DNA of 64,000 nucleotides, from assembly GCA_030998225.1 (NCBI GenBank), contig JAPYXD010000698.1, positions 4,133,001 through 4,197,000 of the forward strand, given 5' to 3'. The notes beneath the pieces were generated by a model, which was not told where the DNA came from, searched no databases, and was given only the letters and a program-made list of their open reading frames with translations. This document shows, one piece after another, positions 10,116 to 20,233 of the stretch (its first letter is position 1; every line of letters begins with the position of its first letter). Source of the DNA: Diplolepis rosae (Eukaryota > Arthropoda > Insecta > Hymenoptera > Diplolepididae). The position numbers and the translations under genes were made by a program.

Positions 10116-10503
10116 TACTGTAAAAAATATCGGTAAATTTTCCTACTATGTATTAGGAAATTGGATTTTCGTACAAAAAGCGGAAATATTTCATAGATTT
10201 GAGGAAAATTGACCGAATTTTCGGACTTATTTCCGAACTATTAAGAAATATATCAAAAAGGTGAGAACATTTCACAAATCTTCTGAGTTGTAGGAAATTT
10301 TTCCCATGAAAAGCGGAAATTATTCCACAAAAACGGAAATTTGTTCATTTTTTTTGGATCTTTTTCCACTGAAATTATTAAATAAATATATATTTCCTAA
10401 TAAACTGGATATTTCTCCGAACAAACAGTAGAAACTATTTCCAGTTCTATGTCGGAAAGACTTCCGACTATATCTTTGGAAAAATTTACGACCAATTTGT
10501 ATT
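10116..10503. repeat. GGAAAT-rich repeated segment
   Basis: Many internally repeated (C/G)GGAAATTTTTCC-like words in both orientations suggest an old MITE or foldback. No second copy is seen in the window. Confidence 0.4.
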
Positions 10504-11075
10504 TTAAGGTAGTTCCTTCACGAAAATTAGACCTCAGGCAAAAATAGATAATTTTGCTTTCAAGAATAGCAATATTATTATTAAAGGACTAATTTGAAAG
10601 AAAAAAGATTATTTTTCATGAAAAAAATTTGAAACAAAAAAATAATTTTATTAAGAAATTTTATTTTGGACCAAACTTATTTTCTTATCGCTTCGAGCCA
10701 AATTTTTAAAAATGATGCGATTCTAATAAATCACGGTTCATTTTTTTAGGAAAAAGATTCTCTACAACTTGACCGTTTCCAATTTTTGAAAATAAATTCT
10801 TTAATGGCTGAAATTATAAAAAACAATTTTTCAAAACAAAATTTTTATAAACAAATTGCTGTATTTGATAATAATTAATTCAATTTCAAAAATACGAAAC
10901 GGTCATATTGTAGAGAATCTTTTTCTTAAAAAAATGAACCGTGATTTATTAGAATCGCATCATTTTTAAAAATTTGGCTCGAAGCGATAAGAAAATAAGT
11001 TTGGGCCAAAATAAAATTTATTAATGAAATTATATTTTTGTGTTTCAAATTTTTTTCATGAGAAATAATCTTTTC
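10504..11075. mobile_element. TTAA foldback element (GGTAGTTCC family), 3' truncated
   Basis: Starts TTAA-GGTAGTTCCTTCACG at 10504. The left arm, up to CTACAACTTGACCGTTTCC, is mirrored by the right arm from GAAACGGTCATATTGTAGAG onward. The last ~95 bp of the right arm are missing: at about 11075 the sequence switches directly into Helitron-like copy B. Confidence 0.85.
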
Positions 11076-12366
11076 TCGGTCTTGTGCTCTTCACATACAT
11101 TCAAGTTTATTTATTATAATTTGATACTGAAGCTCAAACCAATTTTATAATAATATTACAGATGATGCAAATTACACATTTTCTCAAAGTCATTCAATTT
11201 CTTTTTGAATTTAAGTGAAACAGGAAATTCAATTTACTTAAGGCTCTATCAGCCTTAAGGAACACATTCTCATCATGGCGCTCGCGCTTCGCGCTCGATT
11301 TCGTGTATACATTTCAGTAACTTTTTAATAAATTACATGATTAAAATAATTTATTTTCTTCCAAATCTCTCAAAAAGGAAAAACAATCGTAGACTTTATT
11401 TAGGGAAACGATTTTGCAGAACAACGCTTATTTCGTATCTCGCAAATTTTGGTGAAAAAATCGAATTTTTTTAATATTAAAAATCAAAACATAAAATATA
11501 AATCCTGTCCCGAAATGTCTTAATGAGAATTTGTAGACCTCATTTAGGCAAACAATTTTCCATCTAAACGTTTTTTTTGTATCTCACATATTTTGTCTAA
11601 AAAGTGGAATTTTTGAATTTTAATCGTATTTTTTGGAATTGAAACGAAAAATATATCTTTTATCAGAAACTGTGTTAGACAAAGTTTGTAGATCTTTTTG
11701 AAACGACAAACTTTGTATTCTTACGTTTTTTTCGTATTTCGAATACTTATTATTGTTAAAAAATTGAATTTTGGATTTTCAATAGTTTTTTTTTAATTAA
11801 AAAGAAAAATATGCATGTTATGAAAAAATGTTACAATTCAAATTTGTAGGTCTTTATTTATTTAATAATATTGTATCATAACGTTTTTTCGTATTTCGTA
11901 TAATTTAACTGGAAAATGGAATTTTGATATTGACTTTTTTCGAATTTGAATATGCTGTAACATTTCTAATTTTGATTTAATCAAAAAATGTTATGAGGAT
12001 AATTTGTAGAGATTTATGAGCACTATCAAAAACCAGTATTGAAATTTTTGATTTTTTCAAAAAATTATTTTCAAAAACACAAAAGTAGTGCTCAATCCCT
12101 CAATTTTGATTGGATGTGGCTGGTTAACGAACTTGTCCTTACTTTTTCGGCTCCGATAAATTGTACCAAAGCTCAATTCAATCTGATAATTCTATCGAGA
12201 GTTATGCCGCACACGACCTACTACAGACAGACAGACAGACAGACACTTTCGTAAAAACCATTTTTTCTGACTCAGGGGGTCTCAAAACGTAAAGATTTGA
12301 TGAAAATTTTGAAAGTCATTTTTCACATAAAACCAATATCTTCTCATCCATGATGAGAATGTAAAA
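11076..12366. mobile_element. Helitron-like element, copy B, 5' truncated
   Basis: Collinear with 20325-21609 and about 7650-8942, starting at CTCGGTCTTGTG, so the 5' CpG-rich array is absent. It retains the GCGCTCGCGCTTCGCGCTCG block (11279-11298), the ~155-bp core units, (ACAG)n at 12226-12245 and the 3' hairpin TTCTCATC-CAT-GATGAGAA. It is followed by TCATGTGCAACACGG, the target repeat. Confidence 0.75.
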
Positions 12367-12490
12367 ATCATGTGCAACACGGGAAAAACATTAATTTTAT
12401 TTGTGTGGTTGTTACCCTCGCTTGACTCGGACATCAAACTTCACACTCGCGAAATAATTTTTTTTTTCCTAGTTGCACAATATACTATAA
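12367..12490. repeat. Partial copy, CTACTAGCGGG family
   Basis: ATCATGTGCAACACGGGAAA through GGTTGTTACCCTCGCTTGAC. This is the 3' part of the family, and the inserted copy B lies immediately to its left. Confidence 0.55.
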
Positions 12491-12958
12491 TATCCAAAGT
12501 AATCAATGAGATAATAATGAGTTTAGTTTGCATTTACTAATCAGAACACTCTATTTATTGAAAAAATAATTTAACAATATTACGATATTCAGATTCAATC
12601 ATTCTAGACCTACAATTTTCGGGGAAGAGAGGCAAACAATTTCTGGGTTGAATTTTTTTTACCAATATACTTAGAAGAGTATATAACTTATATGTCACTA
12701 TTTTTCAAAATGTCTAATTTGTCAGGTGGAAAGTCTGGTCGTCACAAAAATATTTGTTTTTTACAACTAAGCTGTGTTCATAAAGATTATGGACACGTGT
12801 ATAATTCATGTATACCTGTCGCAAATGTTTGCTAAGTACGATCATTTTCAAGTATTCTTTTCATTGGCGAGAAAAAAGGCAAAATATGAAGGTGAGCCTT
12901 CAGAGTATGTATGACTAATACGACAAAATGCTGAAATTTAGGGAAAATAAATAATATT
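12491..12958. other. Intergenic, nothing recognised
   Basis: AT-rich, no ORF with coding character and no repeat terminus recognised. Confidence 0.35.
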
Positions 12959-13019
12959 CAAATATTGTTGATGTTCTTAGTTGGGCCCTAAAGCCAACTA
13001 AGAACATCAACAATATTTG
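12959..13019. repeat. Perfect 26-bp hairpin with 9-nt loop
   Basis: Bases 12959-12984 and 12994-13019 are perfect reverse complements; the loop is GCCCTAAAG. The right side overlaps a CCCTAAAGCCAA word that is the reverse complement of the TTGGCTTTAGGG repeat seen at 14962 and 31672. The size is within the range of a pre-miRNA stem, but the perfect pairing argues for a recent inverted duplication. Confidence 0.85.
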
Positions 13020-14038
13020 TATATTAACACTAACGGTCGATATAAGTCCTGTTTCATTATTAAAATAAATAATACAGGTGAAAATGTTTTTCATTTTCAT
13101 TTCATACATTTTTTTGGTGTCCTTTAAATCAAGAAATTTCAGAGATCGTGACGTTTTTACTCAACAAATCTAATTGATAAGTGTTCACACTTATAACCGT
13201 AAATGTTATAATTGTGCATTGATTTGGCCTATTGGAGTATATCTATTGTTTTCTTGACCTACAGAGTGTTTTATGTAAGCTATGCATTACTATCTTCTGA
13301 TTTTACTCATCTTTAAAGGATGTTATTCGAAGAAAGATACAGACACTGGAAAATAATTAAATTATCAGTCGCTATGAATCTGCATGAATTTCCAGGCACG
13401 TGTCACGGAAGTTTTTACCATTGACGTATCACTGTCACAAATTTTTGTGGTAAAAGTTTCTAAATACATATAGGATGCATAAACGTAATTAAAATTCAGT
13501 ATGCCAATCAATATACACTGCTGTGCAAAAGTCACTTGGTACTTGTTTTTAACTATTCACATACACGGAAAAATATTTGGAGCAGCTGCTGCGTTCGTTG
13601 TGGTAGCCCTGCCTCACCATGGCTTTATTTTATTTTATGTTTTGTATTTTTTTTTTATATTTACAATTTTCATAATTTTTAGAATCCATTTTTCAAGTAT
13701 TAAAATCCTTTGTATTCTCATAACTTTGTTTTTCTAAATTTTACCTTTAATAGTATTAAAAAAAAATTTACAAAAATATTTTTAATATGTTGCTAATAGT
13801 CTATGTAAATTCACCTTTATAATAAGCTGAGAAAAGTCTAAAAATGTTCATTGTTTCAAAAGTTATTCTAAATTTAAAACATATTTGCTTTTTTTAGAAA
13901 TATCTTTGTTAATAATTGACTCAAATACTTCGCTTTGGAGTCATTAAATGCAGAATTCCAAGTTTGTTTTAATTTTCCGCACACTTAAAATTTTACCGCA
14001 CTAGTGCGGGAAAATTTACTTTCCGCATAAAACGACAC
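13020..14038. other. Intergenic, with a CTGCTGTGCAAAAGTCAC repeat word
   Basis: CTGCTGTGCAAAAGTCACTT (13519-13538) followed by TTTTTAACTATTCACATA recurs near 17793-17837, where it lies upstream of a dead transposase. It is probably a transposon end. No gene was recognised. Confidence 0.4.
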
Positions 14039-14423
14039 CGCACTCAGAAAATATATTTGATTGAAACAAAGAAAATGATTTATTTGAACAACTTTCTTTG
14101 ATTTAAAGAAATGATTTGTTTATATGAAATAAAATTTGCTTGATTCAAACAAAATATCTTTGAACCAAATAAATATTTGTTTGAATCAAATTAATTTTTC
14201 TTCAAAACAAAGAAATTAATGCATTGATATATGGTGAAAGATATAATTTGTTTGATTTAAGGAAGAAATTTATTTGATTCAAAGAAATATTTATTTGGTC
14301 CAAAGATATTTTGTTTAAATCAAACAATTTTTGTTACATTTAAACAAATCATTTCTTTAATTCCAAGAAAGTGGTTCAAACAAATAATTTTTGTGATTCA
14401 ATCAAATCTTTTTTCTGAGTGCG
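14039..14423. mobile_element. Complete MITE, CACTCAG termini
   Basis: About 385 bp with ~26-bp inverted ends: left CGCACTCAGAAAATATATTT, right AAATCTTTTTTCTGAGTGCG. The inside is made of alternating TTTGATTCAAAGAAA-type palindromes. Nearest relatives are at 5187 and the split copy at 44374/45846. Confidence 0.85.
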
Positions 14424-15603
14424 ACAAGGCTAACTTTCGGTGTAAGGCGGAAAAAAAATAAGTTTTTCGTTTGTTTTATTGGTATTTAAAAACTCAGGAT
14501 CAAAGATAAAATAGTAATATATATATAACACTCTCAGTGAAACCATCAATTTCTTCTGTTTTGCCGAAAAAATCACTTCAGAGATGAATATATCATTTAA
14601 AACACTAATTTTTATAAATTTAGTACATTTTCCAAATTGTAACAGAATAGAATATTTTAGTTAAAAACGCTTTAAATTAATACATTTTATATATAACGTT
14701 CTTTTCTATTAGAAAGTAATTCAATTTATTGCATTATACCCTAGTACATTAAAATTACCAAAAATTTCAACTGTCTGCTTCAAATTCCAGTTTCAGGTGT
14801 ATTGAATTTAAATTATGCGCATATTGGAGGATGTGGGCATTCAAGGTAAATGTTTGAACCAAGGCAAAAGAAGCTTCAAAAAATGTTCAAATAAAATAAA
14901 ACAGTTATTTAAGAAGTTAAATAATATAAATGTAATAAAATGGTACGTTGTTGGAAAAATTGGCTTTAGGGTCCAAAAATGATTAAGTCGATTTAATCAG
15001 ACGTTTCGGCTCAGATCGGTTAATATTGAGGTTTAATACAACTTACACTGCTTTTAATATAAATATAATTAAAAAGAATGAAAAATTATATTCCTCATGA
15101 AAGTGCTTAGGCAATTCCGCAGCAGAATTCCCAATGAAGCCTCTGTATAATGAAATAAAAACTGCGCATTTCCTATTATAAATATCTATATAGTATGGGA
15201 GGTACCACAACATTAAGGTATTGCGTGCAACATCCTATTGTTCGTGCTCAGCTTTGCACTAGCACCAGTGATGGGACATGGTTCATGGATATATTGAATC
15301 CAGAGGTTATATTGCTTAGATAAATTGTGTCATGAGTAAATTTGTACACGAGAAACATCTCAACTTTTATTGAAGATGAACGACGAAGAGTTCGTACATT
15401 TCATCAAACAAGAGATGTTCGTGTGTACGACTTAGTATCTTTCCCTAAAAATCCTTGAAATCTTGAAAAACAGGGTTTCCATAGTTTCTTTAATGTTAGA
15501 CTTCATCAATCATTGCTTTGTAAATCAAATCTACTGTACAATATTCTCATACAAATAAGTTGAATATACAATTGTATTTTTGTAAAAAATAAAAAAAAAT
15601 ATT
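14424..15603. other. Intergenic, repeat fragments
   Basis: At about 14962-15040 a GGCTTTAGGGTCCAAAAATG segment is followed by GACGTTTCGGCTCAGATCGG; the same pair occurs at 31672-31760. No coding sequence was recognised. Confidence 0.4.
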
Positions 15604-16236
15604 TTAAGGGTATGGATCAATGGGACCACATGACTAAATTGAACATTAATTTGTTCAAATAAGATAACTTTTTTATATCACAAAATATCTTCCTGAAAAT
15701 CTGGAAAGTACAACAGAAGACGATAAAGATCGTCTGTTGGCTTGCACTGAGAAAACAATTTCTTTGATATACGGTCAAAGAAACAATTTCTTTGAATTAA
15801 AGAAAGCTTTGTTTATTCAAAAAAATTTTCTTTGATCCAAAGAAATAGATTTGTTTACATTAAAAACAATTTTTTTGAATCAAAAAAATTTTCTTTAATT
15901 CAATGAAATTTTTTCTTTGATCGTATATCAAAGAAATGTTTCTTTGATCAAAAGAAACTTTTTTTTGGGTGTATCGACAATTACCATCAAGGCCGTGTCA
16001 ATCACTATCAATCACCATTTACATACGACCGATTTATTGTTAAAATAATAATTTAAACAAAATTTCCGGAGAAGACAGTTATGCATTGCACTTTTCTGCA
16101 TTGTTGTTTTCTCCGATAAAAATTATTGTTATATTTTCCAAATTTTCAGGAAGATTTTTTTTTGGAATAAAAAAGTCATCTTACACGAACTTTTATAGAA
16201 ATTTGGTCACGTGATTTGGTTGATCCATGGCCTTAA
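15604..16236. mobile_element. Full-length E-box TTAA element with nested MITE
   Basis: Left end TTAA-GGGTATGGATCAA (15604), right end GTTGATCCATGGCC-TTAA (16233-16236). The left arm carries CACATG and the right arm GTCACGTGATT at the mirrored position. A palindromic MITE at about 15749-15975, starting ACTGAGAAAACAATTTCTTT, is inserted in the middle. Confidence 0.8.
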
Positions 16237-16392
16237 CTGAAACATATTAAGCATTCATTATCTTCTTCACATGAGAGATTGCAAAATTCAGGAAACTTTT
16301 CTAACATCCAATAATGTAAATTGAAACGCAAAGTTACCAAAAATAAGGAATTTCATTATTTTGTATAATTAGTATAGCTGATTAAATCAATA

Positions 16393-16704
16393 AAATCAGT
16401 TTCTCCCAAACATTTTCCACAATAATGAATATATTTAGTTGGAACTTTAGGGTATAATAAAGGACATATTAGCGGATGGCTATAAACTTTAATTAGTTCT
16501 TAACAATTTGAAAATTTTCAGCGTCGGTAAAACAGGAATTATTATTCATTATTGTTTAAAACTAATTAAAGTCTATAGCTATCCGCTAATATGTCCTTCA
16601 TTATGTCCTAAAGTTCCAACTAAATATATTCATTATTGTGGAAAATTGTTGCGGGAAACTGACTTTATTTATTTATTCATCTGCACTGATTGACCCATGG
16701 CCTT
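16393..16704. mobile_element. Foldback element with ~105-bp arms
   Basis: Left arm 16393-16498 and right arm 16559-16663 are inverted repeats with a few mismatches. Landmarks are TAGTTGGAACTTTAGG against CCTAAAGTTCCAACTA and GACATATTAGCGGAT against ATCCGCTAATATGTC. The spacer is ~60 bp. It ends GACCCATGGCC-TTAA at about 16704, like the E-box TTAA family. A partial copy is at 19985-20130. Confidence 0.8.
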
Positions 16705-16844
16705 AATGAAATAATTTTAATTCGTAGTAGCATGAATTTTAAATTATACATGCATTAAACTAACTTTTAATCACTAGTTTTATTTACACTTGTTATTTTC
16801 TACGTTATTATGTCTATAATTGAGAATAGTATATTATGCACCTA

Positions 16845-17030
16845 GGGAGAAAAAGTTTATTTTGCGAATGTCAAGTTTGATCCGCGGGCAAAGCGATGAC
16901 AATCACGCGAGTAAAATAAATGTTCCTCCCATATTGCACACGATTTTTCTTTACTGGGGCCAAAGAATGGATTTGTTTTCCCCGCAGGGGGCAATAAAAT
17001 TCACTTTATGACCCGCTAGTAGAAAAAGTT
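16845..17030. repeat. Inverted copy of CTACTAGCGGG family
   Basis: Reverse complement of the 9975-10115 and 12367-12490 segments: CACGCGAGTAAAATAAATGT, GGGCAATAAAATTCACTTTA, then TGACCCGCTAGTAGAAAAAG. It gives the most complete view of the family (~185 bp). Confidence 0.65.
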
Positions 17031-17289
17031 TGTTTTTCTTCCAAAATAAATAATTATGTTTAATTTTGTGTTTCAGGTGAGTTCAACTTACATATTTTAA
17101 CAGTAACACCTGTGAGTATTTTACTGTATAATATTTTCAAAGGAATCATTTAATAAGAATTTTCTAAAATCTAAAAATAAATTTTGTCAAATTTCGAAAG
17201 ATAGTATACTGTATTGGCAGTAATAAGCGGTCCTTCCATTTTCATTTCTTATGCAAAAGGTGTTACAGGGAGTGGCATAGATTATTTTC

Positions 17290-17600
17290 CTTCAGACTTT
17301 GTTGTCACTTGCTCTTACAATTTCCCTTGCGAGTGAATATACGAGAAGGGAGGGTTGACTATAGATTTTTTTTTGGGTTACGGCGCACCCAACCTTTACT
17401 TTTCTTTGTTCATATTTGTTCCGAAACGAGTGAGTGGAATTTTCCGGAGGAGCCTGCCGGATACTGCCTGGATTTGTCGAGTACGCCTGCGAAATGGACC
17501 CTTCGAAGGGTACGGGAAACCTTAGTTCTTTGTTCCACCAAAGCTCGCTCAAACTTATTGTTAACACAAAACATTTCGAATTTATCGTAACCACTAATTT
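17290..17600. other. GC-richer pocket of unknown nature
   Basis: About 310 bp with clearly higher GC than its surroundings, open in one frame on each strand over ~90-100 codons without ATG-initiated coding character. No splice pair or protein family was recognised. It could be a decayed exon, a promoter-like segment or part of a transposon. Confidence 0.3.
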
Positions 17601-17706
17601 TAGTTCTGACGATATATTTTCAGTAACGTCATTTTAAATAGTCTGCTAAAGCAGAAGTAGATTATATACATTGATGAAAAATTTTTTTTATCAATTTTCT
17701 GGAAGC

Positions 17707-17790
17707 TTTTAAGGCTATGGATCAACCAGATCACGTGACCAAATTCCTGTAAAATTTCGTGTAAGATAACTTTTTTATTTTACAAAATAG
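17707..17790. repeat. E-box TTAA element, short left arm
   Basis: TTAAGGCTATGGATCAACCA, then GATCACGTGACC, ending near AGATAACTTTTTTATTTTAC. Only the first ~80 bp of an arm remain. Confidence 0.65.
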
Positions 17791-17919
17791 ACTGCTGTGC
17801 AAAAGTCACCGGGCACTTGCTTTTAACCATTCACATAAAAGGTTCTAATTCATAAAATACGTAATAATGAATTTTTTCCTTAATTATTATTTAATGACCC
17901 CAAAACGAAGGGTTTTAGT

Positions 17920-18095
17920 CAATTACTAAGGAATTCAAAACTAAATTCAAACCCGTATCACTACGAACTCAAAATTCATCTTAACGTCCAAACAAAAGTA
18001 TAATTCAGAATTTCAAGAATTCGAAACCGTTTGAACTCTCAAAATGCAAAACGACCAAATTTGGACCAAACAAATTTCTTAGGTTTAACGATTAT
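17920..18095. repeat. Dispersed repeat, inverted relative of 22960-23340
   Basis: CTTAACGTCCAAACAAAAGT and AACGACCAAATTTGGACCAA are the reverse complement of segments at 22975-23070 and 23180-23310. No function was recognised. Confidence 0.6.
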
Positions 18096-18120
18096 GCACA
18101 CCCAGAAAACATAAAATCTC

Positions 18121-18468
18121 CTAATATCCTAACGGGACGGGGACACTTGCCACACAGTTAACGTAACAATCGATCTTTTGCGCACCGTTTTCGAAAATCG
18201 AATAATCAGCTGAAATTCTGATATTAATTGGCCGCCTCAGAGCTGTGATTTGACCCCGTTGGACTATTTTTTGTGGGGAGCCGTTAAGGATAAGTGTTAC
18301 GCTAATCATCGAGAGACGATTGAGGCCTTGAAAGACGAAATCGAAGTTGCCATTCATGAGATTAAAGCCCAAACAATCGAAAATGTAAGGAAAAATTGGG
18401 TTGATCGAATGGGATACTGTAAGGCCAGCTGTGGCAGTCATTTGAATGATGTTTTGTTTCATTCTTAA
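18121..18468 (+). pseudogene. Dead Tc1/mariner-type transposase, C-terminal part
   Basis: The frame reads DGDTCHT, then TIDLLRTVFENRIIS, a TGA stop at 18211-18213, then WPPQSCDLTPLDYFLWGAVK and a C-terminal region ending in LFHS before TAA. The WPP-(R/P)-S-x-DLTPLD-(Y/F)-FLWG block is the third catalytic aspartate region of Tc1/mariner-superfamily DDxD transposases, and DGxxCHT is the second aspartate region. The N-terminal DNA-binding half and first aspartate are absent. The stop looks like a CGA-to-TGA change. After the stop codon the 3' segment ending AACGATTATGCACGTCCAG also occurs at the second copy (24640-24668). Confidence 0.85.
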
Positions 18469-18592
18469 ATGGAAAGGTTCAATCATTCTAATAAAACCAT
18501 ACTTTAGAAAAAATATCCATAAGTTTTTTTTATAGCCGATTCAACGATTATGCACGTCCAGAAAACAGTTTCTTTGAATCAAAGAAGCATTT

Positions 18593-19751
18593 CGATACCC
18601 ACGTTCTAATATGTCGTATCCCACATTTGGAAAATTTTTCAGGAAACGATAAAAACGTCTTGCTAGCACAAATAAATAAATGTAAACAAATTTTTGTTTT
18701 ATACGTTCATAAAAATGCATAAATAATAATAATTAAAGCAAAACAAATTATTTAAATAAATTTTATGATATTTATGTGGGTTACGCAAGAAGAAAAAATT
18801 AAAATGTATTTTAGAAATAAAATTGATTTAATCGTTCTATAATTAAATATTGTTTCATCCCATACATAACATTTTTCTCTCATTTTGTATTGTTTAATTC
18901 ATAATTATTATAATATAACATTATTGATACATTTTATTTTGACTATCTTTAATATTGCTTAAAACATTTTTTTTTTCATTTTAAGTACTCTTAATTTTTT
19001 TTTTTTTTACTTCAGGTACATTTTCTTGCTGAGATTGTTGAAAATTTCTTGTCCTCTTTCGTCTGGTATTATCACAATTTGTTTTATAATTAATATCATT
19101 ATGTTCAGGTTTTTTAAATCTATTATTAGTACGCAGTACTTTGCTTTTAACACCAAGATTAACTTGATTAGCTTTTCGTTTCTTACTCTTAGTCTTTTCA
19201 GTTACCTTAACTATATTTTTACTCTCGGCTTCCAAATTTTTTATTGATGGAGATTGGTCAGAAGCAGAGTCAGTATCATCAATATATTTTATATTATCAT
19301 AGAAGCAGTGTATATCTCTCAGCAACACTTTTTTTAATGCCTGTAATTGTTGCCATTTACTTTTAGTTCTTTTTAATCGATCTACAAACAAAGGTTTCAG
19401 CGGATGCTCTAGATTTAATTGGAGTTGTAAAAATATTATTTGTAATTACCTTCTTACTAATTTTATTAAATAATTTGTCAAAATAAACTTAAGACTAATC
19501 ACAAAATAAAAATTGACTGTCACATCGCTGGCGCTGACTTAACCAATGAATGTGGGATACGACATATTAGAATTCGTGAAAATCGGCATGTGGGATACGA
19601 CATATTAGATTATTTATTTAAAAATATTAAATAAACAATTTGACTCACAAGATTTTAATATAAGCTGTAAAACATTATTATTAATCCATTTTTCAAAAAA
19701 ATTCAATTTCTCAAATTTTGTGGGATACGACATATTAGAACGTGGGTATCG
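18593..19751. mobile_element. 1159-bp DNA transposon with 33-bp TIRs and ATTT duplication
   Basis: Bases 18593-18625 and 19719-19751 are perfect inverted repeats beginning CGATACCCACG. ATTT occurs once on each side (18589-18592 and 19752-19755), while the paralogous empty site at 24686 has a single ATTT, so this is a real insertion with a 4-bp duplication. The motif TGTGGGATACGACATATTAG occurs as the TIR core and again at 19551 and 19589, giving subterminal direct repeats that may bind a transposase. The only coding candidate is the minus-strand ORF at 18981-19391. I do not recognise the superfamily; several DNA transposon groups make 4-bp duplications. Confidence 0.85.
18981..19391 (-). CDS. 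Lysine-rich terminal exon of unknown transposon protein
   Basis: An open frame of at least 136 codons inside the 33-bp-TIR element. It contains no methionine codon, so it is not a complete gene as it stands; the frame stays open a little further upstream (to about 19440), and an acceptor-like AAATCTAG lies at about 19412. The protein is very basic and hydrophilic, with an N-terminal predicted helix (RLKRTKSKWQQLQALKK), an acidic-serine stretch (DDTDSASDQSPS) and several nuclear-localisation-like clusters (KSKKRK, RRKRTR, KKKKIK) towards the C-terminus. This fits the C-terminal tail of a nuclear DNA-binding or transposase protein left behind after internal deletion. No family was recognised and expression is unproven. 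Confidence 0.45.
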   Translation of the reverse strand: MFVDRLKRTKSKWQQLQALKKVLLRDIHCFYDNIKYIDDTDSASDQSPSIKNLEAESKNIVKVTEKTKSKKRKANQVNLGVKSKVLRTNNRFKKPEHNDINYKTNCDNTRRKRTRNFQQSQQENVPEVKKKKIKST

Positions 19752-19984
19752 ATTTCTTTGATATACGAACAAAGGAAAAATTTCTTTGAATTGAAGAAAG
19801 TTTTGTTGGTTCAAAAAATTATTCTTTAATCTTAACAAATCTATTTCTTTGGATTAAAGAAAATTTTTTTGAATTGACAAAACTTTTTTTCAATTCAAAG
19901 AAATGTTTCTTTGATTCAAAGAAACTGTTTTTTCAGTGTGAGAAACCAACAAAAAATAAAACAGGAGTAATTTTTAAAAATTTT

Positions 19985-20130
19985 TTATAACTAATTGTAG
20001 TCTACAGCAATTTGCTAATATGTCCATTATTATGTCCTAAAGTTTCAGCTAAAAAAATGGTTTATTGTGTAAAAGTCTTGTGGGAAACTGATTTAGTCAG
20101 CTGTACTTGTTGATTCAGGGCCTGAACTGT
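19985..20130. repeat. Partial foldback arm
   Basis: CTAATATGTCCATTATTATG, CTAAAGTTTCAGCTAAA and GTGGGAAACTGA match the right arm at 16570-16663. It is adjacent to E-box-family sequence (20131-20233). Confidence 0.6.
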
Positions 20131-20233
20131 AATTGTCGATAAGTTTTCGAATTTTTACAAAAAAGAAGTTAACACAAGTGCTTTATTGTCTTTTGTCACG
20201 TTTCCCAAATTTTTAGAAAGATACTTTAAAAAA
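20131..20233. repeat. E-box TTAA element, left of an insertion
   Basis: AGTTTTCGAATTTTTACAAA, then TTTATTGTCTTTTGTCACGTTTCC, continuing on the other side of the Helitron-like copy C as TTAAAAAATGTATCTTACAT and CACGTGGTCCAATTGATCC (21610-21680). Copy C inserted into this family. Confidence 0.65.

Larger units (their letters stand above)
18558..19942. mobile_element. Palindromic MITE split by the 1159-bp element
   Basis: Left part 18558-18592 starts CAGAAAACAGTTTCTTTGAA; right part 19752-19942 ends AAAGAAACTGTTTTTTCAGTG. Together they form one MITE of the TTTCTTTGATTCAAAGAAA type with inverted CAGAAAACAGTTTCTTTGA ends. An uninterrupted relative of the split site is at 24686-24707. Confidence 0.8.

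Noticed and set aside
17292..17594. 100-codon minus frame and overlapping 93-codon plus frame
   Set aside because: Both strands are open because the segment is less AT-rich. There are no splice borders or recognisable family, and each frame starts without a good ATG context.
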